In this document: positions 54,178 through 64,000 of the stretch, piece by piece
How positions within the stretch are numbered: position 1 is the first letter of the stretch
How the letters are laid out: every line of letters begins with the position of its first letter
NCBI RefSeq assembly: GCF_041146395.1
Contig: NC_090989.1
Coordinates: forward strand, 279,712,343-279,776,342
Length of the DNA: 64,000 bases
Reading direction: 5' to 3'
DNA from: Eulemur rufifrons
Taxonomy: Eukaryota; Chordata; Mammalia; Primates; Lemuridae
Program-made: the position numbers and the translations under genes
The notes under the pieces: generated by a model
Seen by the model: the letters and a program-made list of their open reading frames with translations, nothing else
Databases searched by the model: none
What the model was told of the DNA's origin: nothing

Positions 54178-54660
54178 GTTTTGTTTTTTAATGTAATATA
54201 TTCACAAGGTTCAAAATTTAAAATGTACAAGTAAAACATTTCCCTCCTATGCCTGTTATCTCATTTCTCACCACCCAGTCACTGCCCCAGGGATGGTCAC
54301 ATGATCAGATTTTTGGGAGCCCTTCAAGATTTGTGCTAAAGGTATATGGGCAAATTGGTGAACATGTGTTTATCTACTTCCCTTTTATACAAATGGCAAG
54401 CTGCTAACCACATGGCTTTGGACTTTGCTTTTTTCACTTCACCATAGCTCTAGTTCTCTATTTGTTTTTATGGTGGCATAGTATTCCATGGTATAGATGT
54501 AGCCTTTGTTCCCCAGAAACCTAAAGAAGTTCTTAGGTTGTCTCCATCTTTTTGTAACCATGTTGTGATGAGTTGCCTTGTTCAGGTGACATCTCATAGC
54601 TATGCGATGAATCTGTGGGATAAATTCCCAGGAGGAATTTCTGGGTCAAAGCTTTCTGCT
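54178..54660. repeat. L1M 3'-end-like fragment
   Basis: TTCAAAATTTAAAATGTACAA … GTGGCATAGTATTCCATGG … AGGAGGAATTTCTGGGTCAAA. Confidence 0.7.
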
Positions 54661-54669
54661 TTTGCCTTT

Positions 54670-54785
54670 TTCTTTTCTTTTCTTTTTTTTTTTTTTGAGA
54701 CAGGGTCTTGTTTTGGTCAACCAGACTAGAGTGCAGTGGCATGATGACAGCTCAATGCAACCTCAAACTCCTGGGCTAGACACAC
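54670..54785 (-). repeat. Alu arm, antisense, truncated
   Basis: Poly(T), GAGACAGGGTCTTGTTTTGG … CAACCTCAAACTCCTGGGC. Confidence 0.82.
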
Positions 54786-55290
54786 CTTTGCTCTTTGATA
54801 GATAATCTGATGGCTAAGTTGTCTAAATTGCCCTCCAAAGTGACTGTAGTCATTAAGCTGCCACTAGCAAGGAGAGCACCTCTTCTCCCACCCTCTCCCA
54901 GACATAGTGTCTTCAAACTTTGGGATCTCCAGTGAAGCTGGTGGGTAAAAAAGGTGGAATCTCAGTTCTAAGTTGCACTTGTCTTAGAAGCTCCTTTGAG
55001 CTACTCCTCACTGAGCCTTTCTCCCATGTGTCTAGGAATGGAATTGTCTAGCATCCTGTTGGTACTCTCTGTTCTGGCTGCTATAAGCAAGAGATTTGGG
55101 TTTGTCCTTGAGGGTGTGCTCTTCACATTCCAGAATTGTCCTTTGCTGATACTCCCAGAAATCTGTGACCAGGGGTGTATTCTCCCTTTCTGCACACATC
55201 CTATTCCTCTCCTATTCCTGCTTCAGCTTGTCCGACCACCTATTCTCTTGTTTGGGGTTTAGCTGACTCCTAGTTCCATCAAAAAGAGTT

Positions 55291-55447
55291 TTAAGCCAGG
55301 TGGGGTGGTTCCTGCCTGTAAACCCAGCTGAAGCAGGAGGATCCCTTGAGCTCAGGCGTTGAAGGCTGCAGTAAACTATGATCACTCCATGGCCCTCCAG
55401 CCTGGGTGATAGAGGAAGACCCTATCACCCCCCCCCCCCAAAAAAAT
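55291..55447 (+). repeat. SINE monomer with poly(C)/poly(A) tail
   Basis: AAGCCAGGTGGGGTGGTTCC … GACCCTATCACCCCCCCC then AAAAAAA; the C-run is a probable tail mutation. Confidence 0.8.
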
Positions 55448-55466
55448 TCACTTTGTTTCCCTTTCT

Positions 55467-55812
55467 GCTTTTTTTTTTTTTTTTTTGTTGAGACAGAGTC
55501 TCACTTTGTTGCCCAGGCTAGAGTGAGTGCCATGGCGTCAGCTTAGCTCACAGCAACCTCAGACTCCTCGGCTTAAGCGATCCTACTGCCTCAGCCTCCC
55601 GAGTAGCTGGGACTACAGGCATGCACCACTATGCCCGGCTAATTTTTTCTATATAGATTTTTAGTTGTCCATTAATGTCTTTCTATTTTTTTAGTAGAGA
55701 CGGGGTCTCACTCTTGCTCAGGCTGGTCTCGAACTCCTGACCTCGAGCGATCCACCCACCTCGGCCTCCCAGAGTGCTAGGATTACAGGCGTGAGCCACC
55801 GCGCCCGGCCAA
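55467..55812 (-). repeat. Lemur-type Alu, antisense
   Basis: Poly(T), GAGACAGAGTCTCACTTTG … ACTATGCCCGGCTAATTTT … CCACCGCGCCCGGCC. Confidence 0.93.
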
Positions 55813-56092
55813 AAGTGTAATTTTTACACAAACCTCGATGGTATAAAAAATTTAAAAAATTTTAAAAGGGTGACTAATAGGACACAACAGAGAGAGAGAG
55901 AAAAAAAAAGGAAAATTATTGTACTATCTCAGATTGCAAATTCATGTCCCATATTAAAAATGGCCTGATGGCACATTTTGTTGGGTCCACAAAATACATT
56001 GTAAAATGTTTAATTGGCAACTTTTAAAAATCCACAGCTTTCACATAAAAATTTATATTTTGTTTGTAGTTTAAAAAATCAGTTTCCTTGGG

Positions 56093-56370
56093 TTTTTTTT
56101 TTTGTTGTTGTTGTTGTTGTTGTTGAGACAGAGTCCTTGTCCTGGGTAGAGAGCAGTGGCATTATCACAGTTCACTACAACCTCAGACTCCTGAGCTCAA
56201 GCAATCCTTCTGCCTCAGCCTCCTGAGTAGCTGGGACTACAGGCATATAGGCTACAATGCTCAGCTGATTTTTCTGTATTTTTATTAGTAATAGAAATGG
56301 GAGTCTCATTTTTGCTCAGGCTGGTCTTGAACTCCTGAGCTCAAGCGATCCTCCTACCTCAGCCTCCCAC
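56093..56370 (-). repeat. Alu SINE, antisense, with (GTT)n tail
   Basis: The antisense tail contains seven GTT units (56104-56124) before GAGACAGAGTCC; then CCTCAGACTCCTGAGCTC. Confidence 0.87.
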
Positions 56371-56419
56371 CAATCTAAAAAAAAAAATCAAACATCTGGC
56401 AAAACACAGGGTTCATAAA

Positions 56420-56645
56420 TCATGGCCAGTCTGGTGGCTCACTGGCTCATGCCTGTAATCCTAGCACTCTGGGAGGCAGAGGAAGGAGGATCACTTGAGG
56501 TCAGGAGTTCAAGACCAGCCTGAGCAAGGGCAAGACCTTGCAAGAGCAAGAGCCCAGGAGTTTGAGGTTGCAGTGAGCTATGACACCACTGCACTCTAGC
56601 CAGGGTGACAGAGACCCTCCCCCTCCTGCAAAAAAAAAAAAACCC
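56420..56645 (+). repeat. Alu SINE with internal deletion
   Basis: GGCCAGTCTGGTGGCTCACTG … linker lost; right end GTGACAGAGACCCTCCCCC. Confidence 0.82.
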
Positions 56646-56854
56646 AACAAAAAACCAGGGTTCATAAATCCATACACAGGTGTACTAAGACCCTATCTAG
56701 GAACTGAGCATCACCAGGATCCCAGAGGCCCTTCATGTTCCCTTTTAGTGACATCTCTCCCACACACCCCTTTACTGCCCCATGCCAAGGGTACTCACTG
56801 CACTCTAGACCTCTAATAGCATATATTCGTTTTGCCTGTTTTTGTACTTTATAC

Positions 56855-57210
56855 AAATGAAATCACACTGTATACTATTTTGTATCTTGTGTCGTCCACT
56901 CAACATTATGTTTGGAGGCTTCATTTACATCACTCTGTGTAGCTGTAGTTCATTTATTTCCATTGCTTTATAACATTCCCTTGAATGACTATCTTAAAAT
57001 GTACTCATCCTGCTCCCGACAAACATTTGTATTGTTTCCAGATTTTGGCTATTAGGAATTGCTACCGTGAACATTTTTGTACATATATTGGTGCACACAT
57101 GTATGCATTTCTGCTGAGGATATAGTGGGAGGACTGCTGGGTAACGGAGCACACAGTCACCTCTGGCAGACATGGCCCAGTTTTCCAGAGTGGTTGTACC
57201 AATCTACCTT
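56855..57210. repeat. L1M 3'-end-like fragment
   Basis: AATGAAATCACACTGTATAC … TTGGCTATTAGGAATTGCTAC … GTGAACATTTTTGTACATA. Confidence 0.7.
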
Positions 57211-57408
57211 CCATTGGTTGCTGTGCACCTGTTGCTTGCCTTACTCATTGTTATCTGACAGGCTCCAAAAGGCACTGGGGTTTATGACACCCCCCCCTTC
57301 CCCACACACTGGGACAAGATGCCCTCTAGCTCTTAACCTCTGTCCTTCTCTGAAATATGTGAAGAATGAATGGATGCTCCAAGTCTTCTCAAGGGTATTT
57401 GCTTTTCC

Positions 57409-57462
57409 CCCTTTGTAATTCTTTTTTTTTTTTTTTTTTTTTTGAGACCCTTTGTAATTCTT
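57409..57462 (-). repeat. Poly(A)-only retro-insertion
   Basis: 15-bp perfect repeats CCCTTTGTAATTCTT (57409-57423, 57448-57462) flank just 20 T plus GAGA (57424-57447). That is TCTC plus poly(A) on the minus strand, the last four bases of an Alu-type body and its tail. Confidence 0.82.
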
Positions 57463-57549
57463 GCTTGGCAATCCTTTCCCTCCAATCAGAGACCTGGAGG
57501 TTGGGAAGGAGTTAGCCAGACATTGGGGTGGGGATGGGGGTGACTGAGG

Positions 57550-58009
57550 AATGTCCCAGCGTGAGGTGAGGCAGCAGCACATGTTTAAGTCCTCTGGAGG
57601 CCAAAGGAGAAAAAGAAAAGGCCAAGTTCTCCATAGGGGCAGGCTTGCCTACCTGCGGGATTGGGAACTAACAGGAGATGAGCTGCTGGTGTTTCCGGTG
57701 AAGATCAGGAGATGCGGAAAGCACAGAACCAGGAAGAACCTGCTGCCTCCTCCAAAGCCAAGAGTGCCCCTGCTGAGCGGAGCAAAGGGCAACTAAAAGA
57801 AGTTTATCCTGATTGGAGGGTGGGTGGGAAGGGATGGGGCTGGGGGAGGGGGTATGGGGCGTGTGTCCCACTGTCATGTAAATATCCCCTCCAGGCAGGG
57901 CGGCTCCGGGGCAGATTTAACCCCCAGCACCTGGGCCTGTCTCAATTTTCTGAGCTTCCTCCAGCCCAGCAGGCAGACCGTGGTCTGCTTCTCCACATTT
58001 CCTGGCAGC
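57550..58009 (+). promoter_or_regulatory. SET: SET alpha upstream region and 5' UTR
   Basis: Repeat-free, moderately GC-rich sequence just upstream of the alpha ATG, not a CpG island. Contains GTAAATATCCCC (about 57878) as a weak A/T element. Promoter role inferred only from position. Confidence 0.4.
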
Positions 58010-58121
58010 ATGGCCCCCAAACGCCAGTCTCCGCTCCCACCTCAGAAGAAGAAACCAAGACTGCCTACTGCCTCGAGGCCAGAGGACGCCTCGGCCTCTC
58101 CGGGCTTGCCGAAGAAGAAAG
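58010..58121 (+). CDS. SET: SET alpha-type (TAF-I alpha) first coding exon
   Basis: 112 nt from ATG (GGCAGCATGG) to donor GTATGT. Encodes [15 protein letters not shown], then [19 protein letters not shown] and KKK plus G. Human SET isoform 1 begins [20 protein letters not shown] and ends LPKKG before EKEQQ, so this is the same exon with several substitutions (for example the last Gly is Lys). A basic nuclear-localisation-like cluster is kept. Confidence 0.92.
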
Positions 58122-61100
58122 GTATGTTTCTGCACTACATTTTATTGGAGATTTAGGGGATTTGCAAAGATAGGCTCTATGATTTTTAACATTCCCCAAT
58201 TCTTATCGAGATGTAACCCCCAAACTCCCCTGAAGGGTTTTAAGCTTGGAGTAGGTGGACTAGGTTTACGTGAAGAAAGAACAGAAGGGGTGAAACTGGG
58301 AGACCCGGAGCACGTGGGAGCTCATCCCTGCCCCCAACCCAACACTGGCCCTGAGCTTGTCTCCCAGCCTCCAAGCTCCCTCCAGGGGCTCCCTGTTTTG
58401 GCAGGCGGCACCACCAGCCAGGCGGAGGCCTCTCCTTCACCCTCCATGTCCAGCCAAATCCCCAATCCCTGGTGGTTCCACCTCCTCAATCCCGCTCAGA
58501 CCCGTCCACCTCTGTTTCTTTCTGCCGCTGGCGGCCCACAACTGTGGTCTGAATTACTGCCACCTCCTCCTCTTGGCTTCCAGCTTCCTCCTCCCATCCG
58601 GGCTAAGCAAAGCCAATCCTGTGGCTCACTCCCTGGCTTAAAACCCTCCCTTTCCTCCCCCCTTGCCCTCCAGGTGCTAAGAGACTCTGGGGCCCGCCCA
58701 CCTGGTCCCTCCTAACCGCTCCCAGGTTCACACTCCCACACTCCCCATCTGGAGGCCTCCCTCTGGTACTCTCAACCTTTCCTCCCCTCCTGGGATTCTA
58801 CACTGTCACCCTGGGGCCTGTACAACCACTTGCCCTCTGTCCACTTGCCGTCTGCGAGGATCACTCTCCTCTCCTTACCTGTGCACACCCTCCAGCTCTC
58901 TGCTGAAAAGTCATTTCTTGCAGGCATTCTCCTGTGAACTACAGTTCCTGGGCATTGGGAGCCCTCTTCTGCCCTGGCAGTGCCCAGAGTCACTTTGTCC
59001 TAGCCCTGGTGTCATTACATTGTAATCCTCAGCGTCCTGCCTGCTCTTCCCCCATTAGACCATTAAACTTGGAGGTGGGGGTTGTATTTCACAGACACAG
59101 CTTAGAGCTGGACACAAAGTTGACTGTTGCTGTAATTAGGTCTCCCTAATAACATCCCTAAAGGATGTGGTGGTCCCTTTTTGGGTTGAGTTTGGAATGG
59201 TACAAAGTACAAAAGCAGGCAGGAAGCACTGATTTGGCTTGAGGGCCAGCCACACTTGTAGAAGGAGCACTGGACTAGGAGTCCTCATCTCAGTGCCCCT
59301 GTGGAGCTGTTTCACTTTACTGGGTCTCAGTCCCTTGCCTTCCAAATGGGATGCAAAGACCTCCTGCCCAGCTGATGCCTCAGTGTGGGGACTGCCAGAG
59401 TTTGAACCTACCTTCTCCAGCAAGTGACATAAGACACAATCTGTGCTTGTTTCTGCTACTGTAAAGTAGGTTCAACAGTACTTATGTCCAGGCTTGCTGT
59501 GAGGCTTAAACCTAGGTAAAGCACTAAGACAGCAACTGGCACATAATTGGTGCTCTAGCAATGGGCAGTAAATTCCTTCCCACTTGTGGGCAGCAAAATG
59601 TGGATGAGTCCTCCTGGTCTCCTTCCATTTAGCTTCCCACAAGAATTAACAGAACCAGAAGGGACGGGAAGGTGCATTCACAGTCCCTCTGAGGTGGTTC
59701 GTCGAAACCCAAGTAACAGTTCCTGCTGCTCAGTTGACACTGCCAGGCACTGTGCCAATCACTTCTCTGCCCCTACTGCCCTTAGGACAGCAGTGAGGTG
59801 TGGATATTCCTATTTCACACATCTGGAAAAGGAGGCTCAAAGAGGTGTATGAGGGGGTGGGCACTCAAGGCCATCCTAGTGGAAGATTTCCCTGTCAGCC
59901 CTTGGGACGTTGCAGCACTGTGGGGACTGCCAGCATCTTTCTGGCTGTGGGGTTCTCTTTTCTTCAAAGGAAGCTGGGAAGGGGAGGAGAGGGAGGAATT
60001 CTGAGAGTGAGGTGAGAGGCCAAGGACAGACTGCAGAGCTGCTGGTGCTGGAGGACAGGAGGGACCACAGTCCTGGGAGCGGGTGAATGACCTCTTAGTG
60101 TGCCCAGGTCACTCCCTTGCTCAACACTCTTGCCCTTTTGCTTTCTCTTTCTCTTCCACTTCCTCGTGTGCTCCTTGCATTCATCTTGAGAAGTGCTGCG
60201 GGAAGGGACAGGAAGAGGAGTGGGATGGCTGCAAGGGTGTTGGGGAAGGTTAGAAAAGAGCCTTTTTGGAAACCCATTGCCTACACAGGAGGCATTACAA
60301 GGTTCCCTGGGACCCCTGCAGATGTGTGGGAAACAGGTAGATCAGCCACTTAGGAGATGCTGCTGCTCAGGGCTCAGTGGTTACCGCTTTGTGATGAAAC
60401 CAGCAGTCCTCAGCACAGTGTTTTTCAGACTGAGTTTCTTCCCATTCATGAAATCCATTTAGTGGGGGGAGACCTGCATTACAAAAAATACAATAGAAAA
60501 TTACAGTCACATCACCCTTAGGGTAAATATTGTTTTGTGTGTACTGGGTCATGATGTTAAACGTACTTCTTACTGTTGGTCACATTTTAAAAAATTGAAA
60601 AACACTGTTAGGGTAAGGGTTTTGTCAACAGCTAGCCTGGTTTAGAATCTTGGGTCTGTCAGTCACTTTGCTTCAAAGTTTAGTTTATCAATGAAATGAG
60701 GATACTAAAATCTATCTTGTGTTTTGTGAGGAGTAAGCCTGCAGACACGCCTGTAGTCATCACAGCTCGTGGCCCATGGTACATGCTGCAGTGGCAGGGC
60801 AGAGCAGAGCCTGCTTGCTAGAGCCCATTGTGGTATCTCTTTGCAACTGTTTCCTGACCTCAGAGTAGCAGCTTGAAATTGGCCATGCTGAAAGTATCTC
60901 TGAAATCAACAAATGCGACAAATCAGGGGCTTTTGTTTCTTTGTTTCTCTTCCCTGGGAACTGGTTGTCAAACATTTTACCAGTTTATCATTGGTGCTAA
61001 CAATTTTTCTTTTAAAGAGCTTGTCCAATTGAGATAGTTTGGAAGGGAAGGATTACATGAATTGCTGGGTTTGGGGAAAGTTTCAGGAAGACGTTTATTT

Positions 61101-64000
61101 GTATTCTCTGCCCAATGACTGTATGCCATTTACTTAACATTTATCAATCACCCACTATGGACTGTCTCGAACGTTAAGGACACTGCTTGAGCTTAAGAGC
61201 TGATAGTAAAATGTGAGTGCTGGAAGGCAAATAATCCACCTCCAAATTCTGGTTACAAACACCCAGGGAGAGATTTCAGGCTTTTTGTGGTCCCTGTATT
61301 GGGGCTCTTGAGGGAGGGTGTGGTGCATCCGCATTACATGGAAAGCATTAAACAGAAATGTCTGTGCCCCACTTCGTGGTTCAGGGCATTGCCTCTACAG
61401 CAGGCCTTGCTGTCCCGGTTCACCTCTGATGTGGCGAAAGGGAAGTAACACCCCCTGTGCCATGCACCGCTGGGACTTGCACTTAGCACTCAGTGTGGTT
61501 TCTTGGGAGCACTAGGCACTGAGTTTCGCCAAAAGGACCCGCGGAGGAATGTGGTACCTCCCGTCTTCACAGCACTTCCAGTTTAAGTGTAGCCCTGCTT
61601 AAGTGTCACAGCTGACACAATGTTTATAATTTCGTAACAGAAATGGGTTCAGAGAGGAAAGGTGACCTGCCCAAGGGTACATAGCCCGTTGGGCAGAGCG
61701 TAGACTAAAAGCCAGGATGGCCCTGGAACCGGAGTGGGCACTCAACAAGCCCGAGTTTGCGTCCAACCGCAGCGTCCCCACCTGGAATCTAGGACCGGGG
61801 TGCCCCCTTCCCGCGCCAGGGCGCCGGGTGGAGCTCGGCAACCCGAGGCGAAGGCGGGCTACTACGAGGCCCGCACTTCTAAGGGCTGTGGACACCCGTC
61901 TCCCGGCGCCCCGCAGCGTCCGGCGGAGAGGGGAAGCCACTCCGCCACCACGTGACGCGCCGCCCGGGGGCCCGCGCGCAGCCGTGCGAGGCCCCGCCCC
62001 TCGGGCCGCCGCGCGCTCGTCGCGCGCAAATGTCCCGGGTCGGGCCGGAGAAGGGGAAAGCGGGGGAGGGGAGCGCGGCGCGGGGGCCGGCCCGTACGTC
62101 GCGGCGCTCCTTCCTCCCGCCTCTTGGCCGGGCCTGTGTCTCCTCGCCGCCGCTCCGCCTCCTCGTCCCGGCGTCCCGGCCAATGGCGACACGGCGCGAG
62201 CCTCTCCGGCCGGGGGCGGGGCGTGCGCGCCGGGCCTGGCGCGCCTGCGCTCTGCCGCCCGCCCCTCGCCGTGAGGAGGAGGTGGAGGAGGAGGCGGCTG
62301 GGGAGAGCGAGCAGCGAGCTGGAGCGCGGAGCGCGAGTGAGAGAGCCGAGCCGCCCGCCGCCGCCTCCCCTCCGTAAGCAGGAGCCCCGGACGGGGCCCG
62401 GCACGCCGCGCCTGCCCCTCCCTCGTAGTCCGGCCGCGAGGACAGCGCGCGCGAGCGAGCGAGGGGGAGGGAGAGCGACCGAGCGAGCGCCGGGAGGAGG
62501 CGGCCGGACCGAGCGAGCGCCCGCGCGTGTGGCGTGAGGGGAAGCCGCCTGCCCGCCCCCTTCGCCTTCCCTTCTCTCCCCCCTCCCCGCTCCCCCCCCG
62601 ACCGCGGAGCAGCACCATGTCGGCGCCGGCGGCCAAAGTCAGTAAAAAGGAGCTCAACTCCAACCACGACGGGGCCGACGAGACCTCAGGTGAGGAGCAG
62701 GCGAGGCCGGGGGCCGGCCCGCGCCGCCATCTTCGCCGCCCGCCCCGGCCCGCAGGCCGCCGCGGGGCCCGGGGCGCGAGGGGGCGCCGGGCGGGGGGCG
62801 GCGCAGCCGGGCTGGGGCCCGCGGGCTCGGCGCCCTTTTATGTGCGCGGCGGGGCCGGGGGCCTGGGTGGCGCCGCGGCGGCGGCCGGCGCTACGAGACG
62901 GGGGCGCTGCGGCCTGCTCGGCGCGGGTGGAGGAGACCCCCCCTTCCTCTCCCCCCTCCCTCGCTCTCCTCCCCCTCCCTCCCTCCCGAGAAGCCTCTCT
63001 TTATTGTGCTCCGCCATGATGCCTCGCTCCCATCAGCCGCCGCCGCCGCCACATGGTGCGGCCGGACGCGGCCCCGCGCCCGGCCTCCCGCGCCGCTCCC
63101 CTTCCCGCCCGGCCCGCGGCGGCACCCCCGCCCGGAGGCCGGCCCCGGCGGGGCTTCTGCCTGGAGCTGGGGCAGGGTGGGGGCGCGGGGGAGCACGCGG
63201 CCGGCCGCGCGCTGGGCTTGGGCCGGCCGGGAGGATGCTCCGGCCGGCCTGGGCGCTCTCCCCACGTGGGGCGGCCACCCCGTCGCGCCAGCGTGCGGAG
63301 AAGCCTGGAGCGGCGGCCAGTGGACCAGGGGTCTTTAAAATGGTTCTTGGGAAACCTATCTTCTGCCGGGAAGGCTCTCTCGGCAGGGGGGCTGCCATTC
63401 CCGGGTTGGTTACCGGAAATGAACCGCGCAATCAGGCCCCTTCACGCCCACTTAGCTTTGTGGGACTTGCAGTCCTTACAGGACAAAAGGGCACCTATTT
63501 CAGAGCACACCCCCTTTTCCCCCTCTGCCTTCTGTGCATCATAGATTTCTGACCTCATAGTTCCCAGTAATTGTGTGCTCCAAAATGTAGTGGGGCCGAA
63601 TCAAGTTAGCCCGCCTGAACTGCGTTGGAGGTGTTGGAAAATTCAGATTCACATCCTGGGGTTCTAGGAAGGCAAAGGTTGAGTGTTTAGGATGGTGGGT
63701 TAGTTCACAACGGGCGCCTTTCCTGTCTTTGTAGGCGTGTCTGATGTCTTCGTTGTAATAGGTATTGAGGAGAATATTCCAACTTTGTATAAAAAGTGGT
63801 TTTATGATTGGGATAGATGATGGTGGCCTAATATGTGTCATTGCCATGAGTTATTTTCCATATTCTAGTTAGCAGGTGGTACTGTTGTATTACAAGTGCA
63901 TAATCTGCTAAATAATAAACAAGAATTCTGAATAACATTATTCCTCATCTTTCGTAATAGAAATCTTACTGATTGGTCTCTTGTAATGGGATTCTTTAAA
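58010..64000 (+). CDS. SET: SET gene, 5' end with two alternative first exons (partial)
   Basis: SET/TAF-I/I2PP2A is a nuclear acidic histone chaperone of the NAP family, an inhibitor of PP2A and part of the INHAT complex. Only alternative first coding exons are in the window: alpha-type 58010-58121 and beta-type 62617-62689. Each leaves one base (G) for a Glu codon completed by the shared exon 2 (EKEQQEAI in human), beyond 64000. Dimerisation helix, NAP domain and acidic tail are therefore not visible. Order next to DYNC2I2 agrees with human 9q34. Confidence 0.93.
59440..59570 (+). repeat. MIR SINE
   Basis: GTAAAGTAGGTTCAACAGTAC … GCTGTGAGGCTTAAACCTAGG … CAACTGGCACATAATTGG. Confidence 0.65.
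59730..59870 (-). repeat. MIR SINE, antisense
   Basis: TGCCAGGCACTGTGCCAATC … TCCTATTTCACACATCTGG … AGGAGGCTCAAAGAGG. Confidence 0.7.
60655..60740 (+). repeat. MIR fragment
   Basis: TCTGTCAGTCACTTTGCTTC … TATCAATGAAATGAGGATAC; short, tentative. Confidence 0.5.
61730..63330 (+). promoter_or_regulatory. SET: SET beta promoter CpG island
   Basis: About 1.6 kb of very GC-rich, CpG-dense sequence around the beta first exon and the start of its intron. Visible motifs: CCAAT at 62180-62184, Sp1-type GGGGGCGGGGCG near 62213-62223, and NRF1-like GCGCCTGCGC at 62241-62250. No TATA box. The 5' UTR probably starts between about 62250 and 62400; long open frames here on both strands are composition artefacts. 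Confidence 0.8.
62617..62689 (+). CDS. SET: SET beta-type (TAF-I beta) first coding exon
   Basis: 73 nt from ATG in AGCACCATGTCG to donor GTGAGG. Encodes [16 protein letters not shown] then HDGADETS plus G, identical to human SET isoform 2 as I know it. In the core of the CpG island; this is the widely expressed form. Confidence 0.97.
62690..64000 (+). other. SET beta intron 1, incomplete
   Basis: The first 640 bp are CpG-island sequence with GCC-rich tracts (63036-63050); the remainder is AT-richer unique intron. No exon 2 before the window end. Confidence 0.7.

Larger units (their letters stand above)
58122..61729 (+). other. SET intron after the alpha exon
   Basis: Mostly unique sequence with decayed MIR fragments (59440-59570, 59730-59870, 60655-60740). 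Unusually poor in Alu compared with the rest of the window. No other exon recognised. Confidence 0.6.

Noticed and set aside
61599..62667. Long minus-strand open frames (354 and 262 codons) across the SET CpG island
   Set aside because: R/A/P/G-rich translations in extremely GC-rich DNA where stops are rare; no domain, antisense to SET; two overlapping frames look equally good.

Overview
The window is mammalian nuclear DNA, almost certainly from a lemur. It has the conserved human 9q34.11 gene order SPTAN1 > DYNC2I2 (WDR34) < SET >, with coding sequence nearly identical to the primate proteins. Many Alu copies carry the A-rich linker form I associate with lemurs (…GAAATTATATGGACAACTAAAAATATATA…) and a right arm ending GCTAGGCTGACGCCACGGCACTCACTCTAGCC. 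I cannot name the species from sequence alone; a mouse lemur or a relative is my best guess.

1-27750 (+): the 3' part of SPTAN1 (alpha-II spectrin), 34 exons including three cassette exons. They encode human residues about 1139 to the C terminus: the calpain/caspase hinge in repeat 11, the remaining spectrin repeats, two canonical EF-hands and the C-terminal calmodulin-like half-domain. All splice sites I placed are GT-AG and every codon phase joins. The cassettes are a 15-nt microexon (LSKLL), an 18-nt microexon (TYLLDG) and a 63-nt exon matching the size and place of the heart-enriched 'cardi+' insert.

28007-42876 (-): the complete coding sequence of DYNC2I2/WDR34, nine exons, 536 codons plus stop. 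It is a dynein-2 intermediate chain for retrograde intraflagellar transport. The codon aligned with the usual initiator ATG reads ACG here, and no in-frame ATG lies upstream before a stop. SPTAN1 and DYNC2I2 are convergent with stop codons 434 bp apart. A CpG-rich promoter lies at about 42600-43030.

43030-57550: a SINE/LINE-dense intergenic region with no gene that I can support.

57550-64000 (+): the 5' end of SET, with two alternative first exons: the alpha-type exon (58010-58121) and, 4.6 kb downstream in a large CpG island, the beta-type exon (62617-62689). Both end one base into a codon, so they can splice to the same exon 2, which lies beyond the window.

The repeat layer is rich. It includes about 30 Alu/FLAM SINEs, MIRs, L2, L1M 3' ends, a MaLR-type LTR and a Tigger-like DNA transposon with several nested SINEs. 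There are also two U6 snRNA retrocopies and several very short insertions flanked by target-site duplications. No prokaryotic or viral gene system is present. The best 'second look' items are the missing DYNC2I2 ATG, the cardi+ exon, the changed caspase site, the U6 fragment with a perfect 15-bp duplication, and the poly(A)-only insertion.
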